Notes under the pieces: model-generated
Databases searched by the model: none
Seen by the model: only the letters and a program-made list of their open reading frames with translations
What the model was told of the DNA's origin: nothing
Assembly: GCF_022568795.1 (NCBI RefSeq)
Contig: NZ_JAKZHU010000001.1
Coordinates: 1,736,001-1,800,000, forward strand
From: Arsenicicoccus dermatophilus
GTDB taxonomy: Bacteria > Actinomycetota > Actinomycetes > Actinomycetales > Dermatophilaceae
Reading direction: 5' to 3'
Length of the DNA stretch: 64,000 nt
Translations under genes and position numbers: made by a program
Shown here: positions 10,068-18,704 of the stretch, in pieces
Layout of the letters: the number at the start of each line of letters is the position of its first letter
How positions within the stretch are numbered: position 1 is the stretch's first letter

Positions 10068-10131
10068 AGGCTGGCCCCGAAGGGTACGTTTGGCCCCCTC
10101 TTTGAACGTGCCACGGGGCCAGCCTGGCCTC
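10062..10131. terminator. Large hairpin between the OCD-family gene and the IS110 element
   Basis: Perfect 18-bp arms (10062-10079 and 10114-10131) enclosing a 34-nt loop that can itself pair ACGTT with AACGT. It lies past the stop of the OCD-family gene (+) and past the stop of the IS110 transposase (-), so it could terminate both. Confidence 0.5.
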
Positions 10132-10181
10132 AAGGAGCCGCCCGCGGGGTGCGGGGTGTCCGCTCACCCGACGCTCGTGGG

Positions 10182-11518
10182 GTGTCCCTATGGGGTTCGT
10201 CAAGCCGCGGCGGCCGTCGGGGCTTGGTAGGTGGTGCCGTCTCTGAGCATGGCGTAGAGAACGTCGCAGCGTCGGCGGGCCAGGCAGATGAGGGCGGCGT
10301 TGTGCTTCTTGCCTTGGGCTCGTTTGCGGTCGTAGTAGGCGCGGCTGGTGGGGTCGGACAGGGCTGCGAAGGCGGACAGGAACAGCGCGCGTTTGAGGTT
10401 CTTGTTGCCTGACCTGGAGGGGTGCTCGCCGCGGATGCTGGACCCGGATCGACGTGTGACGGGGGCGAGGCCTGCGTAGGCGGCGAGGTGCCCGGCTGTG
10501 GGGAAGGCGCTGCCGTCGCCGACCTCGAGCAAGATCCTTGCGGCGGTCCTGACACCGACGCCGGGCATCGAGGTCAGGACCGGGGCAAGAGGGTGGGCAT
10601 CAAGGATCTCCTCGACCTGCGCCGCGACGGTCGCGCGTTGCTCGAGCAGGTCGGCGAGCTGGGAAGCCAGCTTCGGGATGACGAGCTCGGCCGCGCGGGT
10701 GCCGGGCACGGTCACGGTCTGGGCGTCCAGGGCGGTCATGACCTCGTCGACGATCCGATCGTAGGAGCGCGGCGCGCGGGGCTTGGCCACGCTCGTCAGC
10801 CGCCGCCGACCGGCCGTGCGTAGCCCGGCGGGTCCGCCGAACCTGGTCAGGAGCTCGAGGACAGCCTTGTGGTGCAGTCGGGGTCCGAGGGCTCGTTCCA
10901 GGGCTGGGTGGATCTGGGTGAGCAGGCCGTGCAGGCGGTTGGTGACGCGGGTGACCTCACCGGCCAGGTCGTCGTCGTACCCGACGATGACTTCCAAGTC
11001 GGCCAGGGCGTCGTCGTTCATGTCCACGCGCCGCAGGGTGTGGGGCATGGTGCGGGCCGCGTCGGCGATGACGTACGCGTCGCGGGCGTCGGTCTTCGCT
11101 GCGCCGGGGTGTAGGTCCGCGATGCGGCGCATCGCCAGGCCCGGCAGGTACGCCACGTCGACCCCGACGGCGCGGGCGACCGCGACCGGCAGGGCCCCGA
11201 TCGAGGCGGGCTGGTCCACCACGACCAGGACCGGGCCGTGCGTGGACAGGTGCTCGTAGAGGGCGCGCAGCTTGGTCTCGTCTTGCGGTAGCGCCTTGTC
11301 GTGCAGCCGTTTTCCGGACGGGTCCAGGGCGGTGGCGTGGTGAGTTTCCTTGCCGACGTCCAACCCCAGGTAGACCGCGTAGGTGCGGTCGGGTAGCCCG
11401 TGCATCCTGTCCTCCTCGTTGACCGACGGACTCATGATCCGCTGGCCACAGGTCGGGCGTCAGCAGCCGGCAGCCACGTTACGAAGAGACCTCCCGAGCG
11501 CGGGGGCCGTGTCCCTAT
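10182..11518 (-). mobile_element. IS110-family insertion sequence
   Basis: One DEDD transposase gene bounded by a 10-bp direct repeat, GTGTCCCTAT, at 10182-10191 and 11509-11518 (repeat unit 1327 bp). IS110 elements lack terminal inverted repeats, and short shared core sequences at both ends are expected. Non-coding ends are short: about 10-18 bp after the stop and about 103-113 bp before the start. Confidence 0.75.
10200..11405 (-). CDS. IS110-family transposase (DEDD recombinase)
   Basis: A 401-aa RNA-guided-type recombinase. The N-terminal RuvC-like DEDD domain shows YLGLDVGK, VVVDQPASIGALP and KTDARDAYVIAD. The C-terminal Tnp20 domain has SMPGVGVRTAARILLEVGD, the Y-A-G-L-A-P block and the region SGSSIRGEHPSRSGNK, where the catalytic serine is expected. 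ATG at 11405 is chosen because a GAGGAGG site lies 5 nt upstream; ATG at 11435 has none. In this family a guide (bridge) RNA comes from a non-coding end, here most likely 11406-11518. Confidence 0.92.
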   Translation of the reverse strand: MHGLPDRTYAVYLGLDVGKETHHATALDPSGKRLHDKALPQDETKLRALYEHLSTHGPVLVVVDQPASIGALPVAVARAVGVDVAYLPGLAMRRIADLHPGAAKTDARDAYVIADAARTMPHTLRRVDMNDDALADLEVIVGYDDDLAGEVTRVTNRLHGLLTQIHPALERALGPRLHHKAVLELLTRFGGPAGLRTAGRRRLTSVAKPRAPRSYDRIVDEVMTALDAQTVTVPGTRAAELVIPKLASQLADLLEQRATVAAQVEEILDAHPLAPVLTSMPGVGVRTAARILLEVGDGSAFPTAGHLAAYAGLAPVTRRSGSSIRGEHPSRSGNKNLKRALFLSAFAALSDPTSRAYYDRKRAQGKKHNAALICLARRRCDVLYAMLRDGTTYQAPTAAAA

Positions 11519-11695
11519 CAGCGGTCACACCGACGCCACCAAGCCCGGCGACAACACCCCCCGGATCATGCGCGACAGGGGCAAAGAGTCATACCAGACC
11601 TGGTGACCAGCACCCCCATCACCGAGGGCACGAAGAAGGTAACGGGGGCAGGGGCCCCGAAATCGCCCGACGCCCACCGTCCACGGCATACGCGA

Positions 11696-11729
11696 AAGGG
11701 CCGGATCTGTGATGACAGATCCGGCCCTT
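11696..11729 (-). terminator. Terminator after tRNA-Pro
   Basis: 15-bp perfect stem with a 4-nt loop (GATG on the plus strand), 8 nt past the tRNA 3' end, followed on the minus strand by a short T run (TTTCG). Confidence 0.85.
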
Positions 11730-11736
11730 CGTGCGG

Positions 11737-11810
<74 letters not shown>

Positions 11811-11836
11811 TTGCCCACCGCGGTGAGCGACACGTC

Positions 11837-11867
11837 ACCTTAGCGCACTCACGACGCGATCTTCCAA
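11837..11867 (-). promoter_or_regulatory. Candidate promoter of tRNA-Pro
   Basis: On the minus strand, TTGGAA (11867-11862) and TAAGGT (11842-11837) are 19 bp apart, about 27 bp before the mature tRNA 5' end. Spacing is slightly long, so this is only a candidate. Confidence 0.35.
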
Positions 11868-11942
11868 TCCGCGTGGTCGACCCCGGAACATCCCTGGCCT
11901 CAAGGACGTTGCACCAGGTACGAACCCCTACGAGAGGACCCG

Positions 11943-12071
11943 ATGGACACTCGTCGCACGAAGGCCTGGACCGACGCCCGCACCATGCTGCGCAAGCACC
12001 AGCAGACCCATGGAGAGCTGAGGGGCGTCATCGCCCGGCCTCCCCGGCGTGAGGCCCCGACCGGCGACTGA
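11943..12071 (+). CDS. Small basic hypothetical protein (42 aa)
   Basis: ATG at 11943, with a GAGAGGA ribosome site just upstream, opens 42 codons (MDTRRTKAWTD..., ending APTGD). It is rich in Arg and Lys with no membrane segment. A strong hairpin follows at 12093-12126. Its position in the short gap between tRNA-Pro and der, with ribosome site and terminator, favours a real small gene. I do not recognise the family. Confidence 0.45.
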   Translation: MDTRRTKAWTDARTMLRKHQQTHGELRGVIARPPRREAPTGD

Positions 12072-12092
12072 CCGCCTCCGCCCCGCAGACCC

Positions 12093-12126
12093 GGCGCGGG
12101 GCCGCACCCCGGTGCGGCCCCGCGCC
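12093..12126. terminator. Terminator after the small ORF
   Basis: Perfect 16-bp GC-rich stem with a 2-nt loop, 21 bp past the small ORF stop. Confidence 0.7.
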
Positions 12127-12172
12127 GTCGTGCATGTGGATCTGCCGTGGTCGTGGCTGCCCGGCTGCCGAC

Positions 12173-12217
12173 GCGACGGTATGCCGGTCCGGGCGGCCCG
12201 GTCCGGCATACCGTCGC
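12173..12217. terminator. Hairpin after der (convergent gap)
   Basis: 21-bp arms (12173-12193, 12197-12217) with one mismatch and a 3-nt loop, lying just past the der stop on the minus strand. Both arms contain the recurrent TATGCCG/CGGCATA word. Confidence 0.65.
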
Positions 12218-12242
12218 CTCCGGCTGCTGCCGGAGCGCCGAC

Positions 12243-13745
12243 TCAGCGGGACTGGCGGCGCCGCTTCTCGCGGACTCGCACCGAGATCTCGATCGGCGTG
12301 CCCTCGAAGCCGAACTCCTCGCGCAGCCGCCGCTCCAGGAAGCGCCGGTAGCCCGCCTCGATGAAGCCGCTGGCGAAGATCACGAACCGCGGCGGGCGCG
12401 TCGCCGCCTGCGTGGCGAACAGGATGCGGGGCTGCTTGCCGCCGCGGACGGGGTGCGGGTGCGCCGCGACGATCTCGCCGAAGAAGGAGTTGAGCTTGCC
12501 CGTCGGGATGCGGGTGTCCCAGGACTCCAGGGCGGTCTCGAGGTAGGGCACGAGCTTGCCGGTGTTGCGCCCGGTGGTGGCGGAGACGTTGACGCGCGGC
12601 GCCCACTGGATCTGCACGAGCTCCCGCTCGATCTCGCGCTCGAGGTAGTAGCGGCGCTCCTCGTCGACGAGGTCCCACTTGTTGTAGGCGACGATCAGGG
12701 CGCGGCCGGCGTCGACGACCTGCTGGATGACGCGGATGTCCTGCTCGCTGATGGGCTCGCCCGCGTCGATCAGGACGATCGCGACCTCGGCCTTCTCCAG
12801 GGCGGACTGGGTGCGCAGCGAGGCGTAGAAGTCGGCGCCGCGGGTCTGGTGGACGCGCCGCCGGATGCCGGCGGTGTCGACGAAGCGCCAGGTGGTGTCC
12901 CCGAGGCGGATCAGCTCGTCGACGGGGTCGCGGGTGGTGCCGGCGACGTTGTCGACGACGACGCGCTCCTCCCCCGCGAGCCGGTTGAGCAGGGAGGACT
13001 TGCCGACGTTGGGCCGTCCGAGCAGCGCCACCCGGCGCGGCCCGCCCCGCTCGTAGGCGCCGCCCACCTTGGACACCGCGGGCAGCACCCGCAGCACCTC
13101 GTCGAGGACGTCGCCGGAGCCACGGCCGTGCAGCGCCGACACCGGCCAGGGCTGGCCGAGCCCGAGACCCCACAGCATCGCCGCGTCGGCCTCGCCGCGC
13201 TGGTCGTCGACCTTGTTGGCGACGAGGATGACCGGCTTGCCGGAGCGGCGGAGCATCTTGACGACGGCCTCGTCGGTGTCGGTGGCGCCGACGGTCGCGT
13301 CGACGACGAAGAGCACCGCGTCGGCTAGCTCGACGGCCACCTCGGCCTGCTCGGCGACGCGCAGGTGGATGCCGGTCGCGTCGACCTCCCAGCCGCCGGT
13401 GTCGACGAGCGTGAACTTGCGGCCCGTCCACTCCGCGGCATACGCCACGCGGTCGCGGGTCACGCCGGGCACGTCCTCGACGACGGCCTCGCGGCGACCG
13501 ATGATGCGGTTGACGAGGGTGGACTTGCCGACGTTGGGCCGGCCCACCACGGCGAGGACCGGCAGCGGGGCGGATCCCTCCTCGTCGGACTGGCTGTCGG
13601 GCTCGGCGTCGATGAGGGCGAGGTCCTCGTCGGTCAGCTCGAAGTCCTCGAGCCCGGCGCGCAGCGCCTGCTCCACGCCCTCGTCGAGGTCCAGCGGCGC
13701 GTCGGCCGCCACCTGGTCGAGGGGCTGGTTGTCGTGATCGCTCAC
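12243..13745 (-). CDS. der: Ribosome biogenesis GTPase Der (EngA)
   Basis: A 500-aa double-GTPase that acts in 50S subunit assembly. After an acidic N-terminal extension of about 60 residues come two G domains with P-loops GRPNVGKST (68-76) and GRPNVGKSS (about 245), switch motifs DTGGW and DTAGI, and NKVD/NKWD specificity motifs. A C-terminal KH-like domain follows. The acidic extension is common in actinobacterial Der. In M. tuberculosis cmk directly precedes engA; here a 1.5-kb islet separates them. Confidence 0.97.
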   Translation of the reverse strand: MSDHDNQPLDQVAADAPLDLDEGVEQALRAGLEDFELTDEDLALIDAEPDSQSDEEGSAPLPVLAVVGRPNVGKSTLVNRIIGRREAVVEDVPGVTRDRVAYAAEWTGRKFTLVDTGGWEVDATGIHLRVAEQAEVAVELADAVLFVVDATVGATDTDEAVVKMLRRSGKPVILVANKVDDQRGEADAAMLWGLGLGQPWPVSALHGRGSGDVLDEVLRVLPAVSKVGGAYERGGPRRVALLGRPNVGKSSLLNRLAGEERVVVDNVAGTTRDPVDELIRLGDTTWRFVDTAGIRRRVHQTRGADFYASLRTQSALEKAEVAIVLIDAGEPISEQDIRVIQQVVDAGRALIVAYNKWDLVDEERRYYLEREIERELVQIQWAPRVNVSATTGRNTGKLVPYLETALESWDTRIPTGKLNSFFGEIVAAHPHPVRGGKQPRILFATQAATRPPRFVIFASGFIEAGYRRFLERRLREEFGFEGTPIEISVRVREKRRRQSR

Positions 13746-14024
13746 CTGAGAGGTCCTTCGCTACGCCATCCGGTATGCCGCGGAGCGGGCACACCACCAC
13801 CCATTGTCCCCCATCGAGCCGCGCTACCCTCCTGCCCGCTCCGAGCCGTGCCTCCGCATCGGCCTCATGACTCCGCTCGGCCCGTTCGCCATGCCCAAGG
13901 ACTCCGCTGGCCTCGACACGTCGTTTCCCTGGGCAGCGCCCCCGAAGCCTGTTCGCGACGCACGCGCCACCGGCCGACCGCCGACTCCTCTGGACCATGC
14001 CACGACGCAGCCAGGACCGGCGCC

Positions 14025-14064
14025 GGTCCTGGCGTCGGGACGAAGGATCCCCGACGCCAGGACC
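14025..14064. repeat. 15-bp inverted repeat
   Basis: Perfect arms 14025-14039 and 14050-14064 with a 10-nt loop. No gene stop is adjacent, so a terminator role is unclear. Confidence 0.6.
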
Positions 14065-14114
14065 CAGCGTGATCCCGACCACGACGAAGACGCCATGGCG
14101 AGGCGATGGCGGTA

Positions 14115-14146
14115 ACCGGCTCCCCCGTCGGGATCAGGGAGCCGGT
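14115..14146. repeat. 10-bp inverted repeat
   Basis: Arms ACCGGCTCCC (14115-14124) and GGGAGCCGGT (14137-14146) with a 12-nt loop. Confidence 0.55.
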
Positions 14147-14426
14147 GTCCCCTCCTGCCGACCGGGCCCCAGGCGCAGCCCAGCACTACTCGTCGTGGGC
14201 TGCACCAGGTTGGCCGACACGCTACGCCCGATGGCAGGAGGGAGGTGCAGGGCGCCACGTCAGGACAGCACGCGGGGCTCCGTTCGGGCGAGGAGACGGC
14301 GATGAAACCGACCTTGCCCACCGGGCTCCTCTGCTACCTGTCCGACACACCGTCACCGCAGGGCACACCCCCGCAGAATCGCCAAACAACTAAGTCTCGT
14401 GAGAAAACCTCAACGGGCGCCTCGCA

Positions 14427-14833
14427 TCAAATAACCCCCTCGTCAGTAATGCGCCAAGGATCATTTTTAGAAGATCGCTCGAGGAAAAATCCCCAGATCT
14501 GACCATTGCGCGTGATGTAGACCTTTCGCAACTCGTTCTTGGGATTTTTGGCATAGGACTTCGGAACACCCGCGGAGACGTGTCCTATCGTGTATTGCTT
14601 GTACTTCTCCTTGTCTGAGCATTGTGTATAACCATCCGTTCCCCGCTTCGGAAAGAGCGCATCAACAGTTTCGCAGTCACCGGCCAAGACGGCTTTTATG
14701 AAAGTATCAGCAACCACTTGCGGGGTTGCTGAATTAGGGGTAAGGAAATTCTCTTTTTTGGCTCTGAGGCGCATCCCGCCAGCGAGCACACTGCCATCAC
14801 GAGTAGTCCTGCTGCGACTCTTCTGCTACTCAT
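14427..14833 (-). pseudogene. Lipoprotein gene split by a frameshift in an A6 tract
   Basis: ATG at 14833 starts a textbook lipoprotein signal (MSSRRVAAGLLVMAVCSLAGC, lipobox LAGC at 18-21). That frame runs into a stop after about 40 codons. The rest of the gene continues in another frame, open to 14427. Adding one A to the A6 run at 14753-14758 (T6 on the plus strand) fuses both into one ~136-aa lipoprotein. The mature part (VVADTFIKAVLAGDCETVDALF, ending WRITDEGVI) resembles NTF2-like DUF4878-type lipoproteins, by inference. Base composition is much AT-richer than its neighbours, a sign of transfer. Sequencing error or phase variation are alternatives to a dead gene. Confidence 0.7.
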
Positions 14834-15238
14834 TGTCACAACTCTCTTCAATGGCTATCGACTTGCCCTGGATCAGATGCGGTGGGCATGGCAACCGGCG
14901 CTCTTGACCTGGCCTTCCACCCTGACGTCCCGCAATCGCTTGGGTCCATGATGCGGGGGACCCCAGCTCGCCATCAGCGTGCCGGCCGTCCTGTGGCGGC
15001 TACTCGTCATCGGGGATCCCTCCGCCGCTACCGCGGCTTCCCACACCGCCTGAGCACCATCACCACTACCGTCTGGATCCTCATCACCACAGGGCAGACC
15101 CCCAGATGAAGGAGGCTTCTGATCCGGACGCTGCCCCACGAGCCGCACGAGCCGCGCGAGGCCTGCCTCGGCGAGGTGAGGTGACGGCCGGCAGGCGGGC
15201 ACGTCCTGACGAGGCCGCGCGACCTCGCCCACCCGACC
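14834..15238. other. Gene-poor gap between the lipoprotein gene and cmk
   Basis: No supported gene. A 119-codon minus-strand frame (14873-15232) has no recognisable motif and atypical composition, so it is not called. The left part probably carries the lipoprotein promoter. Confidence 0.5.
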
Positions 15239-15985
15239 TCAGTCGCGGATGCGGCCCATGGCCGAGGCGATCTCGTCGAGCACGGCCTCCACGGACCCCT
15301 GCAGGGTCAGGTCGGAGGTGTCGATGGTGATCACGCCGGGCGCCGCGGTCATGAAGCTCGACACCGTGGAGTCGTCCCGGTCGCGGCGCACGATCTGGTC
15401 GCGGGTGGCGGCGACGGACTCGGCCGACGCCTGACCGTGCAGCTCGGTGGCGCGCCGGCGCAGCCGCGCCTCCTGCGACGCCACGAGCAGGATGCGCACG
15501 TCGGCGTCGGGGGCGACCACGGTGGTGATGTCACGGCCCTCGGCGATGATCCCGCCGCGCCGGCGACCGACGCGGCCGATGATCTCCCGCTGGCGGCGGC
15601 GCAGCTCGGCGCGGACGTCGAGGTTGGTGGCGACCTGGGAGACGACCGAGGCGATCTCGGTGGTGCGGATCGCCTCGGCGACGTCGGTGCCGTCGACGTG
15701 CACGGTGGGGGCGACGGGGTCGGTGCCCATCTCCAGCGGGAGGGCGCGCACGGCCTCGGCGACGCGGGCCTGGTCGGCCAGGTCGATGCCCTCGTGCAGG
15801 CACCACCAGGTGGCCGCGCGATACATCGCGCCCGTGTCGAGATAGCCGTGACCGAGCCGCTGGGCGGCCATCCGGGAGACCGTGGACTTGCCTGAGCCCG
15901 AGGGGCCGTCGATCGCGACGGCCACCAGGTCGGGGCCGTTCATCTGGTCCTCGGGCGAGGTCGGCAGCAGGTTGGGCTCGGTCAT
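15239..15985 (-). CDS. cmk: Cytidylate kinase
   Basis: Phosphorylates CMP/dCMP to the diphosphate with ATP. 248 aa from ATG 15985; P-loop GPSGSGKST at 27-35, LDTGAMYRA for substrate binding, and GRDI plus RRDRDDS in the lid/CMP region. An internal ATG at 15943 (MNGPDL) would give a 234-aa protein closer to the usual length and is a real alternative. It follows tyrA with a 10-bp gap, in the conserved actinobacterial segment from parA-like to der. Confidence 0.95.
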   Translation of the reverse strand: MTEPNLLPTSPEDQMNGPDLVAVAIDGPSGSGKSTVSRMAAQRLGHGYLDTGAMYRAATWWCLHEGIDLADQARVAEAVRALPLEMGTDPVAPTVHVDGTDVAEAIRTTEIASVVSQVATNLDVRAELRRRQREIIGRVGRRRGGIIAEGRDITTVVAPDADVRILLVASQEARLRRRATELHGQASAESVAATRDQIVRRDRDDSTVSSFMTAAPGVITIDTSDLTLQGSVEAVLDEIASAMGRIRD

Positions 15986-15995
15986 GGGGCAGACC

Positions 15996-17099
15996 CTAGT
16001 GGATGGTCCAGCCACCGGCTCCGAGGTGGGTGCGCAACCGATCCGCCACCCCCGGGAGCACCGACACCTCGGCGAGGGCGACGGGGTGTCCGACGGCGTG
16101 CTCGAGGTGCAGGTCTTCCAGGTTGATGCCCGCCTCCCCCATCGCCGCGAACAACCTGCCCAGCGCCCCGGGCTCGTCCGGCACCACCACGGTGACGACG
16201 GTGTATGGCGTCGGAGCGCCACCGTGCTTGCCGGGCACGCGGGCGCGACCGTGGTTGCCGTCGTCGAGCAGCCGGGCCAGCACCGCCCGCGCGCCGGGGG
16301 CGTCGCCGCCCGCGGCCAGCGCCTCCAGCGCGCCCACCGCGTCGTCCAGGTCGGTCCGCACCGCCCGCAGCAGCGCCGCGACGCCCGCCGCGTTGCCGGC
16401 GAGGATCTGGGTCCACAGGCCGGGGTCGCTCGCCGCGATCCGGGTGACGTCGCGCACCCCCTGGCCGCACAGGGCGACCGCGTCGTCGGGCTCGTGGCGC
16501 AGGCGGGCGGCGGTGAGCGTGGCCATGAGCTGGGGCAGGTGGGAGACGGCGGCGACGGCCGCGTCGTGCTCCTGCGGCCCGAGGGTGACGACCTCGCCGC
16601 GGGCCGCCCGCGCGAGGGAGACCACGAGCGCCACCGCCTCGGCGGACGACTCGGGCGAGGGCACGACCACCCAGGGGCGCCCGGCGCACAGGTCCGGTCG
16701 GGCCGCGACGGCGCCGGAGCGCTCGCGCCCGGCCATGGGGTGGCTGCCGACATACCGCCGCAGGTCGCCGCCGAGCGACCGCACCGTCGCCAGCACCGAC
16801 GACTTGACCGAGGCCACGTCGGTGACGACCGCCGACGGCCAGCGCGCCAGCTGGGTGGCGACGACGGCGCCGGTCACGTCCGGGGGCGCGGCGACCACGA
16901 CTACGTCGGGTGCGAGGACGTCGGGCGCGAGCTCGTCGATCGTGCCCGCCCCCAGGTCCCGGGCCAGCGCCGCGGCGGTCGGCGAGGGATCCTCCAGCGA
17001 CACCGGCCAGCCCGCGGCCCGCAGCGCCAGCGCGATCGAGGTGCCGATCAGGCCGGTGCCGACGATCCGGGCGCGCGGTGCACCAGCGGCGCCGCTCAC
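15996..17099 (-). CDS. tyrA: Prephenate dehydrogenase with ACT domain
   Basis: Converts prephenate to 4-hydroxyphenylpyruvate with NAD+ in tyrosine synthesis. 367 aa: the Rossmann motif IVGTGLIGTSIALAL is at the N-terminus, GSHPMAGRERSG is the conserved prephenate-binding block near residue 118, SHLPQLMAT follows, and a C-terminal ACT domain (VVVPDEPGALGRLF) probably mediates feedback by an aromatic amino acid. The start is GTG at 17099, overlapping the rluB-type gene stop as GTGA, which indicates translational coupling. Confidence 0.93.
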   Translation of the reverse strand: MSGAAGAPRARIVGTGLIGTSIALALRAAGWPVSLEDPSPTAAALARDLGAGTIDELAPDVLAPDVVVVAAPPDVTGAVVATQLARWPSAVVTDVASVKSSVLATVRSLGGDLRRYVGSHPMAGRERSGAVAARPDLCAGRPWVVVPSPESSAEAVALVVSLARAARGEVVTLGPQEHDAAVAAVSHLPQLMATLTAARLRHEPDDAVALCGQGVRDVTRIAASDPGLWTQILAGNAAGVAALLRAVRTDLDDAVGALEALAAGGDAPGARAVLARLLDDGNHGRARVPGKHGGAPTPYTVVTVVVPDEPGALGRLFAAMGEAGINLEDLHLEHAVGHPVALAEVSVLPGVADRLRTHLGAGGWTIH

Positions 17100-18067
17100 A
17101 GCTGGGCGGCCTCGTAGAGCGAGGAGATCTCCTGCCGGGTCAGCGGGCGCATCTTGCCGGCCTTGAGGTGCCCGAGGCCGACCTCGCCGACCTTGACCCG
17201 CACCAGGTTGATGACCGGGTGGCCGACGGCCTCGAGCATGCGGCGGACCACGTGCTTGCGACCCTCGTGGATGACGATCTCCAGCACGGCCTTGCCCGGC
17301 GAGGAGTCGATCACCTTGAAGGAGTCGACCCGCACCGGCCCGTCCTCCAGCTCCACGCCCTCGCGCAGCTGGCGGCCGAGGTCGCGCGGCACCGGTCCGG
17401 GCACCTGGGCGAGGTAGGTCTTGGTCACGCCGTAGGCCGGGTGCTGCAGCCGGTGGGCGAGCTCGCCGTCATTGGTGAGCAGCAGCAGCCCCTCGGTGTC
17501 CTGGTCGAGGCGCCCGACGTGGAAGAGCCGCGTCTTGCGGCCCTCGCCGAGGTAGTCGCCGATGTCGACGCGGCCGAGCTCGTCGTTCATCGAGGTGACG
17601 ACGTTGAGCGGCTTGTTGAAGGCGTAGTAGACCTTGGTCTCGTCGAAGATCACCCGCACGCCGTCGACGTGCACCTGGGCGGTGGCCGGGTCGACGCGCA
17701 CGCCCATGTCGGTGACGACCTGGCCGTCCACCTGGACGTGCCCCTCGGCGATGAGGTTCTCGCAGGTGCGGCGGCTGCCGATGCCGGCCGAGGCGAGGAG
17801 CTTCTGCAGGCGGGTGCCGTCCGGGTCGTGCACGTCGACGTACGGCTGCGCCGGACCCCGGCCCCGGCCGCCCGCGCCGCCGGAGCCCTGCCCACCCTGG
17901 CCGCGCACCGGGCGCTGACCGGCGACGCGACGCGCCCCCGGCTTGCGCTGCGGGCCCCCGGTCGGGCCGCCCGCGCGACCGCCCCCGGCGCCGGTGTAGC
18001 CCGACCCCCGGCGCGCGCCGCCCTGGCCCCGGCCGGAGCCACCTCTGCTGTTCTGCTGCGGACTCAT
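17096..18067 (-). CDS. rluB: 23S rRNA pseudouridine synthase, RluB/RsuA family
   Basis: 323 aa. A Gly/Arg/Pro-rich disordered tail (about 1-70) precedes an S4 RNA-binding domain (85-130, RLQKLLASAGIGSRR) and the catalytic domain, with Asp188 in GRLDQDTEGLLLLTNDG as nucleophile. The C-terminal EGRKHVVRRML block is typical of RsuA-family enzymes. It corresponds to Rv1711. The basic tail probably helps RNA binding. ATG 18067 lies 4 bp past the scpB stop. Confidence 0.92.
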   Translation of the reverse strand: MSPQQNSRGGSGRGQGGARRGSGYTGAGGGRAGGPTGGPQRKPGARRVAGQRPVRGQGGQGSGGAGGRGRGPAQPYVDVHDPDGTRLQKLLASAGIGSRRTCENLIAEGHVQVDGQVVTDMGVRVDPATAQVHVDGVRVIFDETKVYYAFNKPLNVVTSMNDELGRVDIGDYLGEGRKTRLFHVGRLDQDTEGLLLLTNDGELAHRLQHPAYGVTKTYLAQVPGPVPRDLGRQLREGVELEDGPVRVDSFKVIDSSPGKAVLEIVIHEGRKHVVRRMLEAVGHPVINLVRVKVGEVGLGHLKAGKMRPLTRQEISSLYEAAQL

Positions 18068-18071
18068 GTGG

Positions 18072-18704
18072 TCAGCGCCCCTGTTCTGCGATCTCGTCGA
18101 GGATGTCGGTGTCTGGCAGGTACGGCGCCAGGGCCGGCAGCTCGTCCAGGCTCGTGAGGCCCATCCGCTGCAAGAAGTATGGCGTGGTGCCGTAGAGCAC
18201 CGCACCGGTCGTCTCGTCGTGGCCGATCTCGGTGATCAGGCCGCGGGTCATCAACGTGCGGATCACCCCGTCCACGCTGACCCCGCGCACCGCGCTGACG
18301 CGCGCCCGGGAGACCGGTTGACGATAGGCGATGACGGCGAGGGTCTCGAGCGAGGCCTGGGTCAGGCGGGCCCGCTGCCCGTCCAGGAGGAACCTCTCCA
18401 CGGCCGGGGCGTGCTCGGCCCGCGAGTAGTAGCGCCACCCGCCGGCCAGCGCCCGCAGCTGGAAACCCCGCCCCTGCTCGTCGTACTCGCGCGCCAGTCC
18501 CCGCAGGGTCAGGTGCACCTCGTCGAGGGACACCTCCAGGGCGGCGGCGAGCGTCGGCTCGTCGATCGGCTCCTCGACCACCATGAGGACCGCCTCCAGC
18601 GCGGCGCGCAGACCACCGGGCAGGGCGCGCACGTCGACGGCGTCCTCCTCCGGCGGCCGGGACGCCGGGTCCGAGGCCTCGATATCGACCTGAGCGTCAG
18701 TCAC
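18072..18704 (-). CDS. scpB: Segregation and condensation protein B
   Basis: Non-SMC subunit of the SMC-ScpAB condensin, which organises and segregates chromosomes. 210 aa with two winged-helix domains: ALEAVLMVVEEPIDEPTLA in the first, LETLAVIAYRQPVSRARVSAVRGV in the second, which is the family's most conserved stretch. Starts at GTG 18704, overlapping the scpA stop by four bases (GTGA), so the two subunits are probably coupled in translation. Confidence 0.95.
   Translation of the reverse strand: MTDAQVDIEASDPASRPPEEDAVDVRALPGGLRAALEAVLMVVEEPIDEPTLAAALEVSLDEVHLTLRGLAREYDEQGRGFQLRALAGGWRYYSRAEHAPAVERFLLDGQRARLTQASLETLAVIAYRQPVSRARVSAVRGVSVDGVIRTLMTRGLITEIGHDETTGAVLYGTTPYFLQRMGLTSLDELPALAPYLPDTDILDEIAEQGR

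Larger units (their letters stand above)
13746..14426. other. Gene-poor gap with two hairpins (part of the der-cmk islet)
   Basis: No convincing gene seen on either strand; the open frames have no family signature and overlap each other antisense. It holds the upstream region of der (near 13746-13800) and two perfect inverted repeats listed separately. AT content rises towards the right end (from about 14380). Confidence 0.6.

Noticed and set aside
11406-11435. Upstream ATG (11435) for the IS110 transposase
   Set aside because: No ribosome site there; ATG 11405 has GAGGAGG at 5 nt and starts at family homology.
14873-15232. 119-codon minus-strand ORF upstream of cmk
   Set aside because: No motif, no ribosome site and unusual residue composition for its neighbours.
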